Shown here one piece after another: positions 33,972 through 45,394 of a DNA stretch of 64,000 bases. How positions within the stretch are numbered: the first letter of the stretch is position 1; the number at the start of each line of letters is the position of its first letter. The notes under the pieces are model-generated. The model saw only the letters and a program-made list of their open reading frames with translations, made no database searches and was not told where the DNA came from. The DNA is taken from NCBI GenBank assembly GCA_001557505.1, contig LSAX01000012.1, forward strand, positions 806,001 to 870,000, given 5' to 3'. This DNA comes from Reticulascus tulasneorum. Its lineage: Eukaryota; Ascomycota; Sordariomycetes; Glomerellales; Reticulascaceae. The position numbers were made by a program, and so were the translations under genes.

Positions 33972-36907
33972 CTAGTTCAGCTCCAAGTAAGGGTTAGGAT
34001 AACCTGGATCCGTAATATTAACCCCGATTATCGGGCTCAGCCAGCTCTCATAGCCTTCGGGATCCTGCCAATCGTATCCCCATCTCAGCGCCCGAACGAG
34101 CACTCGGTAGTCCGCATTCGGCAACTGGATGAACGTGCCATTCGGCGCCGACACCGTGGCCCACTCCCAGCGCACATAGTTAAATCCGTATCCAAGACTC
34201 AGCTCGCCGAACCGCGGCATGGGCTTATCGAACCCGCCAAAGATGGTATACATGTTTCCAAGGGAGGGGATGCCTAGGAACTCCTCTACTGTCTCTACCG
34301 GCGGATCGATGGTGTCTTGACGGTCGCAACGGTCAAAGCCGTATTGATCTGGGTGAACTTTCTGGTGAGGATGCACGATATCGAGACGGACGTATTCGGA
34401 AGGCTGGCGAATGACGAACTCTACAATAGGGACGTAGTCGTCGTCTTGATCTATGTCGGATTCTGGCGGAGGTGCCCAAGCCGGGAAGGTGTAAGTGACC
34501 TTGTCGTTGTTGCGTTCTCGCCAGGTGGAGCGGATCATTGGAATGTTTGGTATCCCGGCGGGTGGGAGGGGCTTGATTGTTTCGTTGAGAAGATTACTAA
34601 AGTCTAGCGTTGGCAGCGAGCTGCGGGTATAAGGCACTCCGGCATACGGTACGATGAGTTCAGTCGTGCCGTCCGTGACTGTGATATACCCACCATAGAG
34701 TGGCAACATGCTGAAGTCGACTCCCGCCGACGGGGCTACTATTGTCGCGGTGAAGACAGCCTTGGCTCCGGGTCCAACTATAACTTGTTCCGAGGAGAAG
34801 GATACTGAAGCATAGTTCGGGCTATTATTCTTTACCCAGTAGAACCTTTCAAGAGAGCCTGGGCCGTAAACGTTAGGAGCGGCATTGACGAGCGATGCAC
34901 CTTTGTGGCCAATTGTGTATGTCTTCTGTTCCGACGATGTGTTTTCGATTGTGATCTCCTGGGTAGGAGGAGTGGCGCTATCCCGCAGATTGAGTTCCGA
35001 TGGCGTGACAAATGTCTTGAGGTTTAAGGCGTCGACAACCTGGATCAGACCGGCTCCTTGCTGGATCGTGGCAGTAAGTAAACCATCTTCGCCGTACTCT
35101 CCAAGAGGGGTGGATGTGCTCTGCAGCCGATGGAGAATATCGTCGGGCGTGAGTTCCGGGTAGGCTTGCTTGAGCAGTGCATAAGCGCCGGCAACGTGTG
35201 GCGTTGCCATGGATGTCCCAGAAATGATGGCGTAACCGAGGCCGCCAGTAGTCACCCAAGTGTTGAGAATGTTCCCGCCTGGGCCAGAGAGCTGGGGCTT
35301 CATGGACATTTCTACCGTAGGACCCCATGATGAGAAGGCATTAACCGTGTTGCCCATTCGCTGCATAGTATCATGGACGGACTGGTCATCGAAGTGTAGT
35401 GTGTATTCGAGACCTTGCTCATAAATACCATCGACGATCTTCTGAGCCTCTGAAACGTGCACGCGAACTAGGTTGAATGACAGGATCCCTGGGGGATATA
35501 AAGTGAGGTCCTCCTCTTCTGCCATGTAGAAGATCATATTCGTGATCCCGGTTCGTTCGATCCAGTAGCCGAGCTCAGAGGAGCAGTCGCCGAGGCCGGA
35601 CATTATGGCGATAACCTTTGTTACATCCGTAAAGTTTGCAACCGCCTCATACCAAGATTGCTGTCTACACTGCTGGCCCGAAGATTCTTCAGCAATAAAA
35701 ACGTGCCACGGAGCCGAGTCATCCATTGGCGCAATGCTAGCATATTCGATTGTGTTTCCGAGAGAGTCGTCTCCATTATAGAGAGTTGTGAACTTAGTAT
35801 TACTGACCGAGCCGACACTGATGATAGATGGATCCAGGGCAGGATAGCTGGCGTAGTACGGGCCGCCTGTTCCACTATTGCCGGCGGCAACGATCAAGCC
35901 TATGCCTCTCTGCTTAAGCGCCGCGTACACAGATCCGAAAGCTGATCCGGTCTCCCAAGCCCTAGTTCCCCCAACCGACATGCTAATGAGATCAACACCG
36001 TCAGCGGCCGCAGCTTCGAAGCCTTGGATGATTATATCATCATTGACGCCTCCAACACAACCAAGAATTCGGTAGGCGTAAAGGGTAGCCTCCGGAGCGA
36101 CACCGATAAGGCCAAAACCAACCCCTTCAGGGTCCTGTGCCCCGATGATTCCGGCAACGTGAGTTCCATGTCCGCCGCTGAGGCAGTCAACAAGGGGATC
36201 GTCTGAGGGGACGGGTATAGTGGCTCCGGTATAGGCATCCCCCACAAGGTCATAACCACCGGCGACTTTGAAACCTGGTCCGAAGCCACCACCGAGGGCG
36301 GGATGGCGATAGTCGATGCCAGTGTCGAGGATCCCAATTTTGACGCCTTGGCCTTTGAAACCGAGCTTATGCATTTCATCGACACCGGTCATTTTGAGCT
36401 GGGAATTGACATCACTGGTGCCATTGACATAGATGACATCGGCAGCTGCTCTCGTTCGCATCTTTCCTGATGCAGAGGGGATGACAGATGCAGGGACCCC
36501 GACAGGCTCAGGACGATCATGATACCAGTTTGGCCAGACGTTCTTGACCTCTGCAAGAGTCATGAGAGCTTCCACATCGGCTGCATACTTTGCGTCGATG
36601 GAGACCCCGTAGAAGAGGTCCTGGTTCTTGAACTCGTGTCGTATTTGGTAGTCTGTGACGATATCACGAGCCCTCTTATGAAACTCGGAATGTACATTGA
36701 CATGTCTGACTTCATGTTAGGCACTGACTGTTGGTCTATGGGGCAGAACAGTACTTACCTCTTGACAAATGAACTACCTGGCTCAAGCTCAATAATCCAG
36801 CCATTGCTTCGAGCCTCTGTGGCATTATTGTTGTTTGACCGGAGGAGCTGCAAGGCACTGCACCCGGCAAACACCGACGTGGCTACGAGCGCGGAGACAA
36901 GCTTCAT
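33972..36907 (-). CDS. Secreted subtilisin-like serine protease (S8)
   Basis: The product is an extracellular endopeptidase of the subtilase family, made as a preproprotein. The model is complement(join(33972..36705,36759..36907)), giving 960 aa. The 53-nt intron starts GTAAGT, has a CTAAC branch and ends GTCAG. Residues 1-17 are a signal peptide (MKLVSALVATSVFAG). Residues about 40-105 form an I9 propeptide (GWIIELEPGSSF, then YGVSIDA). The triad is Asp177 in ILDTGID, His229 in HGTHVAG and Ser548 in GTSMATPHVAG, with the oxyanion Asn326 in AAGNSGTGG. A PA-like insert lies between His and Ser. The roughly 300-residue tail is a beta-rich Fn3-like/DUF1034 region ending in an aromatic-rich segment. 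Size and layout match Vpr-like fungal proteases used in nutrition or host-cuticle breakdown. It is intact and lies inside the segment bracketed by inverted G-rich arrays. Confidence 0.93.
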
Positions 36908-38284
36908 GGCGATGGAGCTTGAGATGTACAGCGCTAGAAATGCTTGCCAATGGAGATATGATCATTGGGGTTCTTCTGGAAGCCATGAGTTTATATACTT
37001 GCTCTTCGTCGCAAGTATCTAGAGCAGTTGCATGTTAAACTGCCCTCTCCAGTTTTTCCACCAACAAGACCAGAGAAGGTTTTGAATCCATGGTACTAGG
37101 CCCGTAAGAGATGCCCAGTAGACCGACATCCAGGACGTCAAGGGCTTGGTCAAGACTAGCACCAGAACGAGCCAGATCGTAGTCCCCAAGCAGGTTTGGG
37201 AAACTCCGTCGTCAAGGCTACGAGGACCAGCCTTCCCAAACCGGGCAAGGGCTTCTTCAGCAACTGCATGCGAAAGATGGCATTAGCAAGAAGAGGCGCA
37301 GGGACTTCCTAGATCATGGCTGAGATGCAGTGCATCTGCAAGGGCCTGCAGGGTCATGATGTGATAAGGTGAGGACCGGCAGCCCAGCTGCAGGGGTAAC
37401 TGTCTCTTGAGTAGCCCACATGACCATCCTGAGGGTTGGGACACAAACGAAGCTGATGGATAAACGTCATGAAATCAATCCCTATGATCCCGGGTGGACT
37501 GTTGACGAAAGATGCCTCATTTAGCACAGCTGGAATCAAATTAAAATTTCACTTGAAAATTTCGCTTGAATTTCAGAATACATGTGAGCGAAAGGGGGCA
37601 TCTGCGACGATCCTGCCAATAAATCTAGCGCTGCCTGGTGGGACATCGGAAGGGTTGGCATCGAAGGGCTGAAGAAATCGCACTCGGAATAAAAGACATG
37701 CATTATCGGGAGAAAAAAAATAAGGCCATGGAGCCTCAATTAGGCGATTAGTATCACTGGCTCCACTAGGTTTGGGTTACTAATGTCGCCCCACTGTGCT
37801 CCCGATAGCCCTAGGAGTCTATCCGGCCGTTGAAAACAAGACCGGGCAGTGGGGGTTTGAAAGGCGGTTGAAGAGCTCTCAAGGCCAACTTGCCAGCCTA
37901 ATTAATGGGCATGGCAAGTGGATGTTGGCCCCCATCATGGATAATCTCCGTAGCGTGAGGCTCCTCCAGAAGAGGTCGTCTGCTGTCTGCGCCCGACTTC
38001 GTCCGTCACCGGCCCCCCGATCCACCTGCTCATCGCAGTAAGCGTATCTTTGAGCGGATTGCTTGGTATCAGCCCACGACGCTTTCGGCGACTCGGGCCG
38101 ATTTCGATAGTCCCCATTCATTCTCAAGTTGATCTTTAGGGAAATCCTTTCGTCTTTCTATGAACCTGGTGGAGCTGATGATAAGAACGAGCTGACGTGT
38201 AGAAGGCCATCAAAGAAATTCTAGAGGGGAAATGCATTGAGATTCTGGAACGACGGAGAAATGTTCCCAGGGAAAGGAAAAATG
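36908..38284. other. Subtilisin promoter and spacer
   Basis: The first few hundred bases are the presumed promoter of the reverse-strand protease. The remainder has only short unsupported frames. Confidence 0.45.
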
Positions 38285-38310
38285 CCCCCCCCCCCCCCCC
38301 CCCCCCCCCC
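38285..38310 (+). repeat. Homopolymer of 26 C
   Basis: An uninterrupted run of 26 cytosines lies between AATG and GGCGC. The length is unusual for a fungal genome and may be approximate, because homopolymers are error-prone in sequencing. Confidence 0.9.
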
Positions 38311-39560
38311 GGCGCTTATGCACGGTTATCAAACCTATCGGCGCCCTAGTGCAATCTCTACCACCCACGAACATAAAACGAACGATCATAATCTGAATAG
38401 AAGGGCGCACAGCACATCTCAGATTTAGAAGCGTCGCTATAATGCCGTGCTCGTCCAGGGCTGCAGGGCTAGCGTCGTCGGCCGCCTTACTCATCTCTGG
38501 CACGTCAAATATGACGCGGCAGATCGGAGCATCGACCAAACGAGAAGCTGCCTTCGGCCGCGCACTCGCATTCTAATGCATATGCTACCTTGTAGGGCTG
38601 TCAAGCGCACATGTTTATTGACAGCTGAAGTCGTCAGCCAATCTTGCGTCACCTGTTACGATTGAGGATCGGCATGGCCGGCCATCCATGGCGGCTATGG
38701 ACACTAGCCGTGAGGAGACGAAGAGCACCATTCTAGCTTAGTAACTAATTGCGAACATATTGATTTACCAGTGGGTTACTACCCGAGACTGGATCTGACT
38801 GAAATGGCTGGTGTCGATCCCTGGCGTGGGCTAGACAAACCTTAGTTGGCAATGTAGAGCTGCGCCTATCTCTACTGTGCAGCAGTTGTTGTGTCGCGAT
38901 CTTTGCACAATCATCGGCCTCGTCCTCGTTGCGACGTCTTCGTCAGCCCATATTTATCGGCCCATCTTCTCTACCACTATGCTATTATGCCTTGACTTCT
39001 GATTGAAAGGACCATCGCTATCAGTCCAAGAGTGCATGGCCATATTGTACTCGCCCGCACCGTCTTGGCATACCCTTTCAAGTTGTCCACTGCTTGTATC
39101 CATATCCACTTGCTTCTTCTTGGCTGCTTGTTGGCATGTCGGATGGAACATCAAGGTGGCAATGATGGAAAGGGAGAGATTACGCGGAAATCACGTAACC
39201 AATACCCGAAGACTCCATCCATATTCGGAGCAGGTGGCTTGAACCATTCCCTTCCATCGCTTGCTTCTCGGATAGGAACCTGGTCATGCCCATAGGTATG
39301 CCCAAAACGGGCCTGAGGTGCCCGACTAGCAGATGATATAGCTCATCTCCCTGGTTTCCCCTTGTTCTTGAGGTACGAGATACCTTTCTTGGACGTTAGA
39401 ACTACTGCCACGAAGACACCAGCAGGGATTTGGCAAGCAGGTGTGACGATCGTCAATTTGAACGAGGTCCGCAACAACAACACGATACATCTCCTTCAAG
39501 GTCAGCAGAACGACGCTGTTCTCCTGCGAAAGATCCGTAACGAACGGTCATATCTTGCTC
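38311..39560. other. Spacer 3' of the copia remnant
   Basis: On the reverse strand the first bases beyond 39561 may be a further decayed continuation of the copia polyprotein, but the frame is broken by a stop right after the supported part. No other gene is recognised. Confidence 0.4.
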
Positions 39561-40830
39561 TCAGCGATATCCCTGGGCTCGCATGAAATATCCACCGATG
39601 ATGGTTGTATAGAAAGCCGGTATGTGCGCGACGTTTTGAAGCACAATGTGGCACGTTTTAGGCCAGTTGGGCCCATATAGGCAGTTCTTAATGATCCTCT
39701 TCCACCATCCGGCTATTACACAGCTCGTACCGCCAGCCACAGCTTGATCTTCGGGGGTTGAAGGTCGATATGAATCCGTCTCTAGAAGGTCCCAGTAGTT
39801 CACTATGTGCTCGTTGCTACAATTTCTCCATAGCATTGACTTCACCAGCGGACGAGGCTTTCCAGGGGTAGGTACGCTTGTAGGCTGTTCAGACCCATCG
39901 ATTTGACAGCTTTGGAGAGTGATTGGCAACATCGCAAGCAAGGTAATGTCGCTTCCTGAAGTAGGGGATGTGGCCGGTCTTTTGTTAGCCACGTCGCAGC
40001 TCCCGCCTCCCTTCCCCTTGACGGCCTTGACCAGATCCTTCCAGTCAGGTTTGGCCAAGGCTTCCTTGGCTCGTTGGACAGCTGCTGCTTTCGGCTTTTG
40101 GTTCATTTGGCGGCGATTCATACCCAATAGAGCTTGATAGACGGAGTCACAGGATCCGGCTGTCAAGGGTGACCGTGGGTAGGGTTGCAAGGGCACTTAT
40201 ATACCTGTCATTGCCCCCCTTTTTGTCAATTATCAGGCCCGTTGCTCTTGAGCTGGTGATGCTGAGGATCTCCGGATGCTCCTCTCGAGTCCGCTCGATC
40301 TCTTCCTTGTTGGACGGACCAAACATACGTCGAAGATTGCGTACGACCCGCCATGTAGCGCGACGGCCTTCAATATCGAGACACTAACAGTCTCGTGGAT
40401 TCAATCGTACAGTTCCGGGTAAGTCTGAGCCTTCCTAATGTATGAATTTTGGGTGATACTGTATTCCAAACAGCGACCTTCAAATACAGTCTCGACTCTC
40501 TTGTCATGGATATCTTGAATTGGTGACTCTGGCTCAGTCCCTGGGAGGGTCTTATGGTCCAAGATAATCTCATTCAGTTGCTGTCGAACCTTCTCTATAT
40601 TCGGCATTGGCTCTTCACGAGGACCTAGCGGTCTTCATCAGGGTCGATAAATTCGAAGATACGGTTTCGCTTCGCATGAAAACATAGATACCCATACCAG
40701 CGGTTCCAGTCATCTGGGTTCTCAAGGAAAAGGTCGTTATCATGGGTCCTGACCATCTTGGGAGAGTTCGGGATCCAATTCGCGGCCCACAAGACTCATT
40801 CGGTCGAATTCACGCCATAGAAGGATTCAA
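39561..40830 (-). mobile_element. Decayed Ty1/copia-like gag-protease remnant
   Basis: This is a reverse-strand relic of an LTR retrotransposon. From about 40750 down, a frame starting MVRTHDNDLF reads DDWNRWYGYLCFHA and then FEFIDPDED, the usual opening of copia-type gag (W-x2-W and an IDP motif). After a stop, another frame (40607-40401) continues with helical gag sequence (LNEIILDHKT, SYIRKAQTYPELYD). A third piece around 40380-40210 reads RRATWRVVRNLRRMFG. The 39561-40196 frame ends with the protease-like block CSNEHIVN, QAVAGGTSCVIAG, IVLQNVAHIPAFYTTII. That resembles the D-S-G-A protease region, but the catalytic DSGA is lost. Integrase, reverse transcriptase, RNase H and LTRs are not found. 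The zinc knuckle is not visible. Confidence 0.6.
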
Positions 40831-41369
40831 TAGGAAGGATAGGGGGGTGGTGATGGAGATAGAGGCACTCGAGTTATGGCAACTGGGCTCATCAATGGGG
40901 CAATCAACAGCGTGGGGTTGGGAACCACGATAATTATCTGCAAGTACAAAGGGGTTGAATTGAATCAACAGCTGAGGAGAGGAGCGGTTTGAAGATAGCT
41001 GCTGGTATGAGTCTAAATGGACTGCTTCTGCGCCGATACAGGTGCCATATCAATGCCACGGGCATATATCGGAATATCACTGGCATGTATCGGAATATCG
41101 CAATGTGGCGGCGGCTTACCCTTACTATTACAAGCATGAGTCCTTGAGGAGGGAGGTCATAGCTCTAAAATCCTACAGTTTGGAAGTATGGAATCGGTCT
41201 TCAATCAGCTCTCACAAGAGAGACGACTCGTGGCAAATGTGAATTCTCATCATGCCCACATACGGGGTTATGCTTCATGATGTCACAGTAGTATGTAATA
41301 ACCGATTGGAAACGTAAAGTACGGACTACCCTAGTCCAAGCTCATCGCGCACCTACACTAAAACCTCAG

Positions 41370-41640
41370 GCAACATTATAAAATCTCAGGCGACCCACGA
41401 CCCCCCCTGGCTTGACCTGACCCGACCCACCAAAAGCCTTAAACAGCCCCCTAAAACCTCAGGCAACAATAAAAAACCTCAGGCGACCCACGACCCCCCC
41501 TGGTCTGACCTGACCTGACCCACCAAAAGATCAAGCGACCCTCTATGAACCTCATCTGACCCACGATCAACCTCATCCGACCCTCGACCCCCCCGGCCGG
41601 ACCTGACCCGACCTACCAGGATCTCCGGCCACCCCTGACT
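41370..41640 (-). repeat. G-rich minisatellite array, right copy (inverted)
   Basis: The complement strand repeats the same modules as 32725-33122: CCCACGA followed by seven C, GACCTGACC, ACCAAAAGATCAAGCGACCCTCT and CCTCAGGCAACA. Read on the reverse strand, the middle of this array matches about 32960-33110 almost base for base. Together the two copies form an inverted pair 8.3 kb apart. Confidence 0.88.
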
Positions 41641-43270
41641 CTTTGACGTAGCCTGGCACGTGCCTGGGAGGAATTAATACAAATTAGTGCTTTTCATTAA
41701 CTTGCAACGACATATTCACCAGAAGAAGAATACTAACCATAAAGATGTGTCAACTCGATACTAATTACCGAGGACCCGGGCGCCAGGGGCAGGGGGGGCG
41801 GGTGGGTTAATGCCCGGGATTTGTGGCCCAGCGGCCCGTTCCTTGCCATACCGGCTTCCAGGTTTTGGCACATGCCCAGAGGCCTGCCTTCTTGGGTTAC
41901 CAGACCCTCCGTGCCACTTTCAAGATATTGGGGACCAGCCCAAAATGGGAAAGATGAGGCTCACTATGGAAGCTTCATTGATTACGACGACGTGCTCGAT
42001 GCTGATACCCGCAAAAGAGAAAACGAGAAGCATAATTTCCCGATATTCGACAGAGGCGGAGAGGACGCGAAATATTGTCGGAATAAGCAGAGGAAGAGTT
42101 AATAGTCGACAAAAGAGGACTTGTAGAACCACATCAATTACATCGAACATGAGGACAGAGCCGACAGCAACAGCTATCCGACTTGAGAGTTGCAAGGCCA
42201 TCCAGGCACAGCGGATTCTCGAGCAATCTTTTCAAGGCACCTCCACGTAGAGGTGTAATAAATGTAATCAGGGTTTTAAACGCGGAAGCGAACTATTCCG
42301 ACATTCGCCCCACTTGTTCCATACCTGTTTGAATGCATATTCTGATCCTCATCAAGACCATGAAGACATCTATACCACATGAGAAATCTCAAATCTATCC
42401 TGATATGCCTCATTCTCTACTACAATCTCTCAAAATCGTACGAGGAGGCGTCGCTTACGCTCATATGTTGGCGACCTTTAGTTCCCAGCAGAGCCTGATC
42501 TATAGAAGGCCTTACAGGAGTTGTGTTGACAGACTATTAAAGTCAGAAACCTGGCCACGAGTGGAAGAATGAAACCATTTCCAGTATTGGGAATATCAGC
42601 AGAGAGCTTGTTCGAAACCTCAAGCGGCTTCACCAGGACACCGGTCCAGTGATTGATTGCTGGCTGGACATTGGGACGTGTCCATGTTCATGGTTGTCGG
42701 CGTTGGCGGGAAACCACTGAAATGCGAGAAAGCCGTCGAAGCAAACCGTTGCAGAACCAGCTTTACCGAGCCCGTTATTATTGGCCCCTATCTTTCCCTC
42801 ACCGAGCTTTGGGCAGGTGCGAATCAAGGCGGCCATACTAGATCCCAAACGGATGTATGCGCTATACTCTGGATAATCATATTAGAAGAAGCAATGAGAG
42901 CCATCTGATCTCTACGGTCTGGTTTATTCAATGGCTGGGCTGTACCTCCTATGTCGGCTTCGTCCTCTATCGCTGCTCCATCCATTCTTCTCACGCTGGT
43001 CTTGAAAGAACAAACAGTGGTAGTGGGGCTGCACGGCTGCCAACATATTGCATCGCTTGAAAGAAATGTTGAGACCTACGTAAGGTACTTAAGGCAAGTA
43101 GGTATCCATACGTAGAAGGATTTCACACTACCTGGGTAGTGCAAGATTTTTCCGCTCAGGGACAGACCGCCACTTCTATCATCTCACATTCACTCTTCTC
43201 TGCCTACCTAGGTACCTTACGCAAACAACAACACATCGCGCCTACGATTTGCCTCACTTTCCGTAGCAAG
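41641..43270. other. Spacer upstream of the ipa-like gene
   Basis: A 146-codon frame (41810-42250) and several overlapping ones lack recognisable motifs and conflict with each other. They may be debris of an older gene. Short AGGTAC/GGTACCT-type palindromic elements near 43080-43215 lie in the presumed promoter or 5' leader of the next gene. Confidence 0.4.
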
Positions 43271-45394
43271 ATGGAAGAAAGTTCAAACGTCAGTGTGGTG
43301 AAGGAGCTGCATCGCGACCTAAGTCGGAAGTATCAAACTCATGGGACCAGGCTTCAGCAGATTTGGTCCTCGTTGAACCCCAGTCGACGATCGAAAGCCA
43401 TGAAGGCAGGCGCAGCAGAGGGTGTCGTCTTGAGACATTCACTGGACCCATCATTAGGCAATGTCAGCAAAATGATTCCAGAGTGGAATCTACGTGACAT
43501 CTCGGCCCAGGGCTCTAGTTTCTTCTTGGAGCTCCTCCGGCATCGGGCTACAACTTCACTTCACCAGCAATACTGCGTCGGTGTCAACGATGGTCCAGGG
43601 GATCACGAGCACATCGTAGGCATGATGCGCACCAGAAACCTGCGACACGCACAGGATTTCAAAGATGGTTACACCCTCTTCTTGGATGACCAGACTTACG
43701 GCAAGTCCTTTAAGATCGTGAAAAACCGCGAGGGAGTTTTGGACCAATTCAAGCCTGCTATCGAGGCCAACTTCTGCGTCCCACAGTCGACCGGCGAACT
43801 GATCCTCACTCGACAACTCTACCTGTTACAATGCCTCAATATCATGATCGAGGACGTCCTGGAGGAAGGTTCAACTTCAAGAAGGAAGGGCGAGTTGGCA
43901 AAGAAACCCGCCGCCGCAGCACAAGCTGCACTCGCCAAACTGTCTATTCGCGAGTCTCCCACGAGACTGGATATACCGCACCTAATCGACAGTGCTGCCG
44001 ATCAAAGGTCTTTCGTCGAGGACGAGCTGGATCTGATCCGCACGGAGCCTATCGCACTCACTCATGCTGTTAACTTCTGTTTCTTTAGCAGACCCGAACT
44101 AGTGGCCGATGAAAAAGGTCGAGTGTTGCCCGCACATACCGACAAGTACGTCAGTGTGGCCGTCTTGGATGCCGTGAATGGCGTCGGTAGAGCCACGGCT
44201 ATCTGGAGCTACATCTGCCGCCTTCTGGCGCTCCACGGAGGCTCGCCCGATAAACGCCATCAAGCAATCATTCTCCAGGAACTCTCCAATGTTTGCCAAC
44301 TGGAGTATGGTCGCACACAAGCCCTATTTAAGCGGCAAGTCTCGGTGGGCATCGGCTCGAAATGGTTCAGGCGGGTCTCCGGCGGCACCCCTCGGCTGTT
44401 TATGAAAGGCGACCCCGAGTCCCTGACGCGAGACAATCCGCAACTTCACTATATGCTCCGCCTCTGTAAGCCCGAGACGACCGCAGCAAAGGCCGTGGAC
44501 TGGATACAGAAGCTGGACGACCTCCACAGAGCGCACCCTTCTGAGCGAGATGCCTTGCTGGAGCGCGAGCTCGCCATGTTTGGGACTTTGGCCGTCATTG
44601 CCACATTTTCCCAGTCTCTGGCGAAGGTCATCCCAATGCCTCCACTAAGCCGAAAGAAGGGCCAGCTGTTCATCTCCCGGTATACACGTCTAGATTCTGA
44701 GCTCGGCCAGCTGAGTTCGCAGATCGACCTCGCCGACTATGCAGTCCCGATTGACAACTTACTGGAGCCGGGGATGGCTGGGAGAGCACTGGAGGCGCTT
44801 GATCGTCTTATCGCCGAGAAAATGGGCTCAACAATGGGGGATCTGTACCGAGATATTGTGGAGGACTGCATCGAACTCCTGCAGGAACAATTTAGTGCCA
44901 CATCCGAGCAACTGGCCGGGGTTGAGTCTGTGCCTCTGCCGCCATTGGCATCTTCCCAGTCCTCGAAAATGCAGGTGGAAGAGAGGAAACCAAAGGAAAA
45001 GACCCGTCCAGCACCGTCTTCTATCCTGGAGAATATCCCAGCATCGAAGTCTCGTGCTTCCGCCGGCAAGTCCGACGATACCTATCCCACTCAGATACTT
45101 AAGGTGAAGGCCACAACGGCCAAAGTCTTCTCGACCTTGTTCTCGAGTGCGCAGAACCGTGGATCAGTCGCCTGGGTGGCTTTCGAAGCAGCCATGGCGG
45201 ATTTAGGGTTCTCAGTCATGCCCAAGTTCGGCTCGGTTTATACATTCTGGCCCCCTGAAAACATAGAGGTGCAGAGATCCATCACTTTACATCGGCCGCA
45301 CAAATCCCACATCGAGGGGTATTTGTTGCTTTTGATTGCGCGCCGCTTGAAGAGGGTGTATGGGTGGACGGAATCGACGTTTGAAGGGTTGTGA
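43271..45394 (+). CDS. Fungal 'ipa protein'-like, unknown function (707 aa)
   Basis: This is a single-exon gene of 707 aa. It resembles, from memory, a family repeatedly annotated 'ipa protein' in Fusarium-type genomes, with no biochemical function known to me. The first true ATG is 43271; the frame upstream lacks ATG. Landmarks are ELHRDLSRKYQTHG at the start, AGAAEGVVLRHSLD, SLGNVSKMIPEWNLRDI, HRATTSLHQQY, a long helical middle with HTDKYVSVAV, LHYMLRLCKPETTA, LSRKKGQLFI and VPIDNLLEPGMAG, then a low-complexity linker (about 570-640). The C-terminal about 80 residues (VAFEAAMADLGFSV, GSVYTFWPP, HRPHKSHIEGY) look like a HicA/dsRBD-type small fold. No signal peptide or membrane segment is seen. 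The gene is intact. Confidence 0.82.
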   Translation: MEESSNVSVVKELHRDLSRKYQTHGTRLQQIWSSLNPSRRSKAMKAGAAEGVVLRHSLDPSLGNVSKMIPEWNLRDISAQGSSFFLELLRHRATTSLHQQYCVGVNDGPGDHEHIVGMMRTRNLRHAQDFKDGYTLFLDDQTYGKSFKIVKNREGVLDQFKPAIEANFCVPQSTGELILTRQLYLLQCLNIMIEDVLEEGSTSRRKGELAKKPAAAAQAALAKLSIRESPTRLDIPHLIDSAADQRSFVEDELDLIRTEPIALTHAVNFCFFSRPELVADEKGRVLPAHTDKYVSVAVLDAVNGVGRATAIWSYICRLLALHGGSPDKRHQAIILQELSNVCQLEYGRTQALFKRQVSVGIGSKWFRRVSGGTPRLFMKGDPESLTRDNPQLHYMLRLCKPETTAAKAVDWIQKLDDLHRAHPSERDALLERELAMFGTLAVIATFSQSLAKVIPMPPLSRKKGQLFISRYTRLDSELGQLSSQIDLADYAVPIDNLLEPGMAGRALEALDRLIAEKMGSTMGDLYRDIVEDCIELLQEQFSATSEQLAGVESVPLPPLASSQSSKMQVEERKPKEKTRPAPSSILENIPASKSRASAGKSDDTYPTQILKVKATTAKVFSTLFSSAQNRGSVAWVAFEAAMADLGFSVMPKFGSVYTFWPPENIEVQRSITLHRPHKSHIEGYLLLLIARRLKRVYGWTESTFEGL

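Noticed and set aside
41810..42250. Forward 146-codon frame beginning with ATG
   Set aside because: No recognisable motif, Thr/Arg/Ser-rich low-complexity content, and an overlapping frame of equal plausibility. It may be old transposon debris.
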